Shown here in pieces: positions 5,516 to 9,932 of a DNA stretch of 9,932 nt. Within the stretch, counting starts at the first letter, position 1; every line of letters begins with the position of its first letter. The notes below the pieces were generated by a model. That model made no database searches. It was not told the DNA's origin and was given only the letters and a program-made list of their open reading frames with translations. The position numbers and the translations under genes were made by a program. Origin of the DNA: Candidatus Omnitrophota bacterium (lineage in GTDB: Bacteria > Omnitrophota > Omnitrophia > Omnitrophales > Aquincolibacteriaceae); NCBI GenBank assembly GCA_023246995.1, contig JAHFHI010000021.1:1-9932 (forward strand), written 5' to 3'.

Positions 5516-7060
5516 TTAAAAACCGTCCCAATTGTTTTCTTTCTGGGTGGCAAAGCCGTCAAATCCCTGCGGCGGCGGAGAAGGCAGAACCGAAGCGTTA
5601 TAGGTAATCGCCACATTGCGGATGCGGTTGCTATTGAAACGGTTGCAGACCACGCTTCCCTGAATCGTGGCATCGTCAAGCTGGCAGTAACCGTTCGTGG
5701 CCGTATAAGCATAAATAAGCCCGCTGACGCTCACCTCGTTTCGGGCCGAGGTTCCGAGTGAAACGCGTATCGCCGGATTGGCCTCCGAAATACTGATCAG
5801 CGTGCCGCTCACCGAGGTCACGCCCGAACCTCCCCGGATATCCAGCAAATTGCTGGTCGCGCTGCCGGGATAGCTCACAAAAAGGGTGCTGCTTGCGACG
5901 TCCGCTCCGGTCTCAACGCTGATCCGGCGACGGCCTAAAAGTAAAGCATTGGTGACGCTTGTCCGGCTGCCCCGGATTTGAAGAAATTGGCCGGTCGCGG
6001 TCAAAGACCTCGAATAAAAAGTGCACCCGCTCCCGACCGTAATGGTCGGATTGTTGTTGTTGGATCCCAGAAGAATGCTCCGGTTGGCCAGAAACGCGAT
6101 CGATCCCCCGACGGTCGGCGTGATCGCAAGTGAAGTCGTGGTGCCAAGACCGTTGGATCCGTGCAGAAGCATATCCCCGTTGGCGTTAAGCGTGCCGCTT
6201 CCGTTAATGATGACATTGCCGTTTGTCGTAATGTTCCGGTAATTCATGGTTCCGCTTACGGTGAAGGTCCCGGTTGAAAGGGTTAGATCGGTGGTGGAAG
6301 TATTAGCGTCAAGCGTTGTATTGAAACCGTTGATTTGATTGACATAGGGCGTGGTGACGATCACGGGCATGGCCGGAAAAGGCGTGTCGATCAGTTTCTT
6401 GGTGTAACTCCCCGGCCCTGTCACATCCTTGGTGTTGGGAACATAAACCGTCCCCTGCGTGACGGAGTTCCCAGCGTTAACCGCCACCGTGCCCGCGGAC
6501 CAGACATCCCCGGTAACTACCGTTGGATTGACATTGGTCGTAAGCGTAAAACTAGCGCCCGGGTCCACCCCTTGAAAAAGCGCGAAGCGAAAGGAGGATG
6601 GCATTTTCTGGGCCGTGAGCGTCACCGCGCGCTGAATATTGATCCCGGTAAGATTTGATGTAACCGTCCCGGTCGAGGTAAAGCGCACCTCGGTCGCGGC
6701 CGTGGAAACAAGAGAAATAGCAAACGCGCCCTCGGCAAAGCTTCGGTTTTGGGCAACCTCATTGGTCCAGTCCGTGTCGTTTTGAAGCTGCTCAAGATAC
6801 CATTCGGCGCCGGCCTGCGCGATGGCAAGCGCCTGCGCGGCTTGAATGACGTTATTCTGGGAGCCATTCGCGCTTGCCACAAAGGAGACTCCGATAGTCC
6901 CGAAAAGCGCGGTAAAAACCATGACCGCCACAAGCCCAACCAAAACCATCCCCCGGTTATTTTTACTAGAACCAATTTCACAAGGGTTGCTAAGTGTCGG
7001 GACTTTACCACCCCTTATGAAACCGGTTCTAGCCAAACATTTCGGCTTCATGGCGCACAT
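5516..7060 (-). CDS. Large PilX/GspK-like pseudopilin with beta-helix-like C-terminal domain
   Basis: A 514-residue protein. After a long leader, a class III prepilin-like site follows NNRG (cleavage after Gly37 predicted). A hydrophobic helix at ~38-58 (MVLVGLVAVMVFTALFG) and an amphipathic helix follow, with PilX-like AAQALAIAQAGAEWYLEQLQ. The usual Glu at +5 is absent, as in GspK. From ~150 to ~495 the chain is rich in Thr, Asn, Ser, Gly and Val, with short strand-turn repeats (for example NGNVIINGSGTLNANGDMLLHG at ~285-306), suggesting a beta-solenoid. It ends with GFDGFATQKENNWDGF. GspK is normally ~300 residues with a helical insert, so the domain is unusual. The ATG at 7060 or 7051 lies inside the upstream gene (32-base overlap); a TTG at 7036 is another option. 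It could be a pseudopilus tip or a pilus adhesin. Confidence 0.75.
   Translation of the reverse strand: MCAMKPKCLARTGFIRGGKVPTLSNPCEIGSSKNNRGMVLVGLVAVMVFTALFGTIGVSFVASANGSQNNVIQAAQALAIAQAGAEWYLEQLQNDTDWTNEVAQNRSFAEGAFAISLVSTAATEVRFTSTGTVTSNLTGINIQRAVTLTAQKMPSSFRFALFQGVDPGASFTLTTNVNPTVVTGDVWSAGTVAVNAGNSVTQGTVYVPNTKDVTGPGSYTKKLIDTPFPAMPVIVTTPYVNQINGFNTTLDANTSTTDLTLSTGTFTVSGTMNYRNITTNGNVIINGSGTLNANGDMLLHGSNGLGTTTSLAITPTVGGSIAFLANRSILLGSNNNNPTITVGSGCTFYSRSLTATGQFLQIRGSRTSVTNALLLGRRRISVETGADVASSTLFVSYPGSATSNLLDIRGGSGVTSVSGTLISISEANPAIRVSLGTSARNEVSVSGLIYAYTATNGYCQLDDATIQGSVVCNRFNSNRIRNVAITYNASVLPSPPPQGFDGFATQKENNWDGF
6966..7032 (-). repeat. Imperfect 21-bp palindrome spanning the gspJ/gspK junction
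   Basis: Arms 6966-6986 (CTAGAACCAATTTCACAAGGG) and 7012-7032 (CCCTTATGAAACCGGTTCTAG) are inverted copies matching at 18 of 21 positions, around a 25-base centre. Read as minus-strand mRNA, all three mismatches become G-U pairs, so the coding-strand transcript can form an uninterrupted 21-pair stem. Pairing can extend a few bases outward (TTT with AAA) past one mismatch. The centre has a small AAGT/ACTT repeat. The element contains the stop of the GspJ-like gene and encodes residues ~11-31 of the GspK-like leader. It resembles a palindromic mobile repeat inserted in a dispensable region; a purely regulatory hairpin is the alternative. Confidence 0.7.
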
Positions 7061-7571
7061 TCCTCGGCATGACCTGGGTCTGAAGGGTCATGACATGATT
7101 TCCGTTCTGAAAAATAATTTGAACCTGCACACGCCGGATATTCGTATTGGTTCCGAGCCCCACGGTCGGGGTGGCAAGGGTATTGCCGTCGTCATCCAGA
7201 TAGGTAAAGTCAAGCCCGCCGGCCTGGACCTGATCGGCAAGCGCGTTTTCGACGGCCCCCTGCCGGCGCATGAGTGAATTTCCCACAAGGCGGTAGCGGA
7301 TCTGAACATTGTCCAGGTCCACAAATTCAAATTCCGTCGCGGTCGCCGAGACCACGCTCTGGTTGTTGCGCAGGCGCCGGATCTCGCGGCTCATGCGGGC
7401 AAGCCCCAGATTGCCGGATTCCTCAAGATCCACGCGGTCCACGCGGTAGCTGATGGAATCGACGGCAATCGAAAGAAGAGGCCCGGCCAATTCCGCGATG
7501 ATGATAAAAATGATAAGCGACATGATCATTTCGATCAGCGTAAAACCTTTGGAAAGCCGGGGTCTTTTCAT
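7029..7571 (-). CDS. gspJ: GspJ/PilW-like minor pseudopilin
   Basis: A 180-residue prepilin with the leader MKRPRLSKG, a predicted cut after Gly9, then FTLIEMIMSLIIFIIIAELAG, including the Glu at +5 needed for methylation and assembly. The mature region has the GspJ/PilW pattern: a helix with ESGNLGLARMSREIRRLRNN followed by a beta-rich domain (FEFVDLDNVQIRYRLVGNSLMRR, then GLDFTYLDDDGN). Its position after GspI and before GspK is that of gspJ in type II operons. It starts 5 bases after the GspI-like stop. Its stop (TAG) lies inside the palindrome at 6966-7032, so its last residues could have been altered by that element. GspJ is expected at the pseudopilus tip with GspI and GspK. Confidence 0.85.
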   Translation of the reverse strand: MKRPRLSKGFTLIEMIMSLIIFIIIAELAGPLLSIAVDSISYRVDRVDLEESGNLGLARMSREIRRLRNNQSVVSATATEFEFVDLDNVQIRYRLVGNSLMRRQGAVENALADQVQAGGLDFTYLDDDGNTLATPTVGLGTNTNIRRVQVQIIFQNGNHVMTLQTQVMPRNVRHEAEMFG

Positions 7572-7576
7572 GGTTT

Positions 7577-7957
7577 TTAGGTATTCGTCACGATTGTCCG
7601 GAGACTGACCGTTCCGGCGGTTGTGTGCGTGATACTCACCTGAACTTGTTTGTAATTAGCCATTGCCGGGTCGGTCGCGATCGTCCCCGGGACGGCGCTC
7701 ACCGTGATCTGATAGGAATATCCCGCGAAACTGCCTGTGTAATTGGTCGGGCCTTCGTTTGCCACATCCGAAAAGCGGAGCGTGAGCACGCGCTCAAGCT
7801 CGCGCTCGGCAAGCTGGCTGCTCGCGTCAAGAATCTCCGGCGTGGTAGCCAGGCGGAAGACATCGCCTGAAACCCAGAGAAGCGTTCCGATGGAGATCGT
7901 AAGAATCACAATCGCGATGATCATTTCAATCAAAGAAAAGCCGCGGCTTTTTCTCAT
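7577..7957 (-). CDS. gspI: GspI/PilV-like minor pseudopilin
   Basis: A 126-residue prepilin. The leader MRKSRG is followed by FSLIEMIIAIVILTISIGTLLWV (Glu at +5), with the cut predicted after Gly6. The helix then carries SSQLAERELERVLTLRF, close to the QLAE-x-x-LE motif typical of GspI/PilV. A short beta domain with GYSYQITVSAVPG and VQVSITHTTAGTVSLRTIV follows. Its length is normal for GspI (about 120-130 residues). The start ATG shares one base with the upstream stop (TGATG), so translation is probably coupled. The type II order H-I-J supports the assignment. In the family GspI nucleates the tip complex with GspJ and GspK. Confidence 0.86.
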   Translation of the reverse strand: MRKSRGFSLIEMIIAIVILTISIGTLLWVSGDVFRLATTPEILDASSQLAERELERVLTLRFSDVANEGPTNYTGSFAGYSYQITVSAVPGTIATDPAMANYKQVQVSITHTTAGTVSLRTIVTNT

Positions 7958-8475
7958 CAGGTGATGTCAACTTTCCCGGTGTCGGCCCTGAAGTTGAGGC
8001 GGTAAAGCACGTTCAGCTCGGCATAGGCCGGCTCGGTGATGGCGGTTCCGCCGCCGTCAAAAGGCGCCCCGAGCGTGTTAAAAATGACGCTGCTTGTGGC
8101 GTTAAAAACCGCGGCCGTGAGATCCACGCCTTCGTAATCGCCGGCGTTGAAAGTTTCCTGATAGCTCGCGGTCGTGGCGGGGTTTGTTACGACCGCCCAA
8201 GTGCCCGGCGAAGTTTCGCGTTCAAGGGAGTAGGTATCGGCTCCGGTGTCAAAGACTACGCGAGTGCGGGTCTGGGAGTGAATGGCAAGAAGCTGAATAT
8301 AGCGGACGTCGGAGCGGAGCTTGCGGATCGCGTAAACCGCCCGGGTGTTGGGAAGATTCTGCAGAGCGGGAGCCGCCATGGCGGTGACAAACCCGATCAC
8401 GGAAAGCACCACAATCAACTCGATAAGCGTGAAGCCTTTTTTTACATCAAAAAAAAGACTGCAACTCCTGGGCAT
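7957..8475 (-). CDS. gspH: GspH/FimT-like minor pseudopilin
   Basis: A 172-residue prepilin. A predicted cut after Gly14 (FFDVKKG) precedes FTLIELIVVLSVIGFVTAMAAPAL (Glu at +5). The helix holds AIRKLRSDVRYIQLLAIHSQTRTRVVFD, the GspH/FimT signature region in which a long helix leads into the first beta strand. The rest is a beta-rich globular domain ending NVLYRLNFRADTGKVDIT. The ATG at 8475 has AAAGGCGAAG about 10 bases upstream. The leader MPRSCSLFF is somewhat hydrophobic for a class III leader. GspH normally connects the pseudopilus tip to the GspG shaft, which fits its place between GspG and GspI. Confidence 0.84.
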   Translation of the reverse strand: MPRSCSLFFDVKKGFTLIELIVVLSVIGFVTAMAAPALQNLPNTRAVYAIRKLRSDVRYIQLLAIHSQTRTRVVFDTGADTYSLERETSPGTWAVVTNPATTASYQETFNAGDYEGVDLTAAVFNATSSVIFNTLGAPFDGGGTAITEPAYAELNVLYRLNFRADTGKVDIT

Positions 8476-8542
8476 AACAATGACTTCGCCTTTCCATAAA
8501 AGGGCCGAGATCCTAACGGCCGCCCCTCAAGGCCGGACACAA

Positions 8543-8576
8543 CAAAACCGCCCAAGCTTGAAAAGAATCAGGCGGT
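8543..8576 (-). terminator. Possible weak terminator at the end of the second pilin gene
   Basis: On the coding strand ACCGCC (8576-8571) pairs with GGCGGT (8552-8547) across an 18-base loop, followed by TTTTG. The stem begins just before the pilin stop codon. Six pairs with a long loop and a short T-run make this a weak candidate. It could lower transcription into the minor pseudopilin genes rather than end it. Confidence 0.3.
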
Positions 8577-8966
8577 GGTTTTGGAAAACGATCCGTTTGT
8601 GGAGCTATAGGTCCAAACGTTGGTTCCGTTTCTCGGGCTGCGATAGGTGCTCGCGCTGACCTTGGTCCACTGATCGCGAATCCCGCCCGGAAGCACGGTC
8701 GCAAAACAGATGTTCGTCACCGAACAGATCGCGTTCGAAGCGGCATCGAGGCTCGCGGGAAAAGTCTTGTTTCCGCGCGCCGGATCAATGAAATAGGTCG
8801 TGATCCCGGCCCGTACCGCTCCGGAAACACCGTTTTCATTGGCGATTTTCGCGTCGCTTTGAAGGTCCACATACTGCGGCGCGGCCACGGCCCCAAGAAT
8901 CCCGAGCACCACGATCACCATCACGAGCTCGATCAGGGTAAAACCCCGTTCTTTTGTGTTTCCCAT
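8568..8966 (-). CDS. gspG: GspG-like major pilin, second copy
   Basis: A 132-residue prepilin with the leader MGNTKERG and a mature chain of 124 residues starting FTLIELVMVIVVLGILGAVA, with Glu at +5. I chose the ATG at 8966 because AGGAG lies 7 bases before it. The in-frame GTG at 8981 overlaps that ribosome site and would give a poorer leader. The mature chain differs from its upstream neighbour at only three residues. All are in the C-terminal half, two of them flanking the second cysteine of CSVTNxC. GspG forms the pseudopilus shaft, and PilE/PilA-type major pilins form pili; the short globular domain fits either. The DQW near the C-terminus recalls the D-x-W region of GspG. About 170 bases with a strong hairpin separate the two copies. 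Confidence 0.9.
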   Translation of the reverse strand: MGNTKERGFTLIELVMVIVVLGILGAVAAPQYVDLQSDAKIANENGVSGAVRAGITTYFIDPARGNKTFPASLDAASNAICSVTNICFATVLPGGIRDQWTKVSASTYRSPRNGTNVWTYSSTNGSFSKTTA

Positions 8967-9083
8967 TTCGCATCTCCTCACTTTATCTCTTTAAATTTTC
9001 CATCTCACGGCAGGGCATCCTTTGAAGTCCACAAAATACCCCTCGAACCCAATTCAAGCTTCAAACGAATTGCGCTCTTCAGA

Positions 9084-9114
9084 GTGGCCTGAAACGCCGT
9101 AAGCTTCAGGCCAC
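9084..9114. repeat. Perfect 10-bp hairpin between the two pilin genes
   Basis: GTGGCCTGAA (9084-9093) and TTCAGGCCAC (9105-9114) are exact inverted copies around an 11-base loop. The hairpin lies about 35 bases past the stop of the first pilin in the direction of transcription. No T-run follows on either strand, so it is not a typical intrinsic terminator. A stabilising or processing hairpin at the 3' end of an abundant pilin mRNA, or a partial attenuator, would fit. Confidence 0.65.
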
Positions 9115-9148
9115 AACCTTCCCTTCACAACCCACCCCGGCCAAAAAT

Positions 9149-9544
9149 TTAGGCCGTGGTTTTCGAAAACGATCCGTTTGTGGAGCTATAGGTCCAAACG
9201 TTCGTTCCGTTTCTCGGGCTGCGATAGGTGCTCGCGCTGACCTTGGTCCACTGATCGCGGATCCCGCCGGGAAGCACCGTATCAAAACACGAGTTGGTCA
9301 CCGAGCAAATCGCGTTTGAAGCTGCATCCAGCGCCGCGGGAAAAGTCTTGTTTCCGCGTGCCGGATCAATGAAATAAGTCGTGATCCCGGCACGCACCGC
9401 TCCGGAAACACCGTTCTCATTGGCGATCTTCGCGTCGCTTTGAAGGTCGACATACTGCGGCGCGGCCACGGCCCCAAGAATCCCGAGCACCACGATCACC
9501 ATCACGAGCTCGATCAGGGTAAAACCTTTTTCTTTGCTTTTCAT
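9149..9544 (-). CDS. gspG: GspG-like major pilin, first copy
   Basis: A 131-residue prepilin with leader MKSKEKG, cut predicted after Gly7, then FTLIELVMVIVVLGILGAVAAPQYVDL. The mature chain is 124 residues: the conserved hydrophobic helix continues into an amphipathic one (SDAKIANENGVSGAVRAG), followed by a small C-terminal domain. Two cysteines in CSVTNSC (7-residue spacing) may form a disulfide. The ATG at 9544 has AAGGAGAAG at good distance. It directly follows GspF, as gspG does in type II operons. It is the first pilin gene and has the strongest-looking upstream region, so it may be the more highly expressed copy. See the tandem-copy finding for comparison with 8568-8966. Confidence 0.92.
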   Translation of the reverse strand: MKSKEKGFTLIELVMVIVVLGILGAVAAPQYVDLQSDAKIANENGVSGAVRAGITTYFIDPARGNKTFPAALDAASNAICSVTNSCFDTVLPGGIRDQWTKVSASTYRSPRNGTNVWTYSSTNGSFSKTTA

Positions 9545-9636
9545 GGTTCTTCTCCTTTTTTGATTTTTAAAAAATTCTCAAAACCTGCGTTTCAAGGGGT
9601 CCCCGCCCCCGCGCTGTCCGCCACCTCCTTTTTTCT
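9545..9636 (-). promoter_or_regulatory. Spacer between gspF and gspG with possible promoter or terminator-like hairpin
   Basis: On the coding strand TTGAAA (9595-9590) and TTTTAA (9572-9567) are 17 bases apart, a plausible weak sigma-70-type promoter for the pilin genes. The same stretch can fold as CTTGAAAC (9596-9589), tetraloop, GTTTTGAG (9584-9577), 8 pairs with two G-U, followed by AATTTTTT, which resembles an intrinsic terminator. The two readings overlap and I cannot choose between them. The AT-rich character contrasts with the GC-rich DNA just upstream. Either way it suggests that the pilins are transcribed partly independently of gspF. Confidence 0.35.
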
Positions 9637-9932
9637 TCAGCTTCCCGCACCGCGGAAAAGCTTCATGATATTCCACATGGGCAGAAAAACTCCCAACGCG
9701 AAAACCAGAATCATGAGCCCGAGACAAACCGTCAGGATGGGCTCAATTAAGACGGTCATCATTTTCGTCATGTAGCGGATCTCGCGCTCATAGTGCGTCT
9801 TGATTTCCCCGAGCATTTCCTCGAGATTTCCGGTTTTTTCTCCGGTGCTCACCATACGCACGACAAGCGGCGGAAAGAGACCGCTTTCAGCCAGGCACTC
9901 GGAAACAGGCCGGCCTTCCATCACGTCATGGG
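9637..9932 (-). CDS. gspF: GspF/PilC-type inner-membrane platform protein (C-terminal fragment, 5' end cut by window)
   Basis: About 98 residues of the C-terminus are visible; the frame is open to the right edge with no stop. The sequence holds the conserved second GspF domain. SECLAESGLFPPLVVRMVSTGEKTGNLEEML matches the cytoplasmic helical region, including the GE-x-TG-x-L motif. HYEREIRYMTKMMTVLIEPILTVCLGLMI leads into the last membrane helix, ending VFLPMWNIMKLF. GspF/PilC couples the cytoplasmic ATPase to extrusion of the (pseudo)pilus. ATG and GTG codons near 9921-9924 are internal and not the start. The motor ATPase gene would be expected just upstream, outside the window. Confidence 0.92.
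   Translation of the reverse strand, partial: HDVMEGRPVSECLAESGLFPPLVVRMVSTGEKTGNLEEMLGEIKTHYEREIRYMTKMMTVLIEPILTVCLGLMILVFALGVFLPMWNIMKLFRGAGS

Noticed and set aside
6966..7032. Palindrome as an integron attC site
   Set aside because: The arms lack the paired attC core motifs (RYYYAAC/GTTRRRY) at the outer ends, and there is no cassette structure or integrase nearby.
8967..8981. GTG start at 8981 for the second pilin, giving five extra residues
   Set aside because: The GTG overlaps the AGGAG ribosome site that serves the ATG at 8966, and the shorter leader matches the first copy.
9599..9636. Strong ribosome-site-like AAGGAGG (9630-9624) just after the gspF stop, hinting at a small gene
   Set aside because: The only nearby start-like codon is a GTG overlapping the site, which gives ten codons before a stop; I saw no supportable small protein.

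Overview
All identifiable genes lie on the minus strand, so the window reads biologically from right to left. It is one dense type II secretion / type IV pilus-family gene cluster, and it is cut at both ends. The two edge genes are the C-terminal part of a GspF/PilC platform protein on the right and a secretin lacking its last residues on the left. Coding density is very high. No gene-free stretch exceeds about 180 bases, and I saw no tRNA, rRNA, CRISPR array or insertion sequence.

Layout in transcription order: GspF/PilC (partial); two nearly identical GspG-like pilins in tandem; GspH-, GspI- and GspJ-like minor pseudopilins; a large PilX/GspK-like protein whose long C-terminal domain looks beta-helical; a small MerR-type DNA-binding protein; a ParA/Soj ATPase with no ParB beside it; a fused PilM-PilN (GspL-like) protein; a PilO/GspM-like protein; a PilP/GspC-like protein; and a secretin (GspD/PilQ). 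The order F-G-H-I-J-K-L-M is that of a type II secretion operon. The inner-membrane proteins, however, resemble PilM/N/O/P as much as GspL/M/C, so the machine sits between the two classes. The motor ATPase (GspE/PilB) and the prepilin peptidase are not in the window.

Expected working: the prepilins carry class III leaders (G|FTLIE or G|FSLIE) and are built into a pseudopilus on the GspF platform. GspH, I, J and K would form its tip. The PilM-N/PilO/PilP proteins form the inner-membrane alignment complex that links to the secretin pore in the outer membrane. The MerR-ParA pair embedded between the pseudopilin half and the alignment-complex half suggests that positioning or segregation of the machine is encoded in the same cluster.

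Organism: a diderm (outer-membrane secretin) bacterium with a moderately GC-rich genome. The pilin style (FTLIELVMVIVVLGILGAVA, then QYVDLQSDAK, then an AVRAGI segment) recalls uncultivated lineages such as Omnitrophota or Elusimicrobiota. This is an impression from pilin style, not a demonstrated placement.

The observations most worth following are: the ParA-MerR insertion together with the basic N-terminal tail on the PilM-N fusion; the imperfect 21-bp palindrome at 6966-7032, which encodes part of the leader of the GspK-like protein; the pilin pair, which differs only around one cysteine; and the beta-helix-like GspK/PilX protein.
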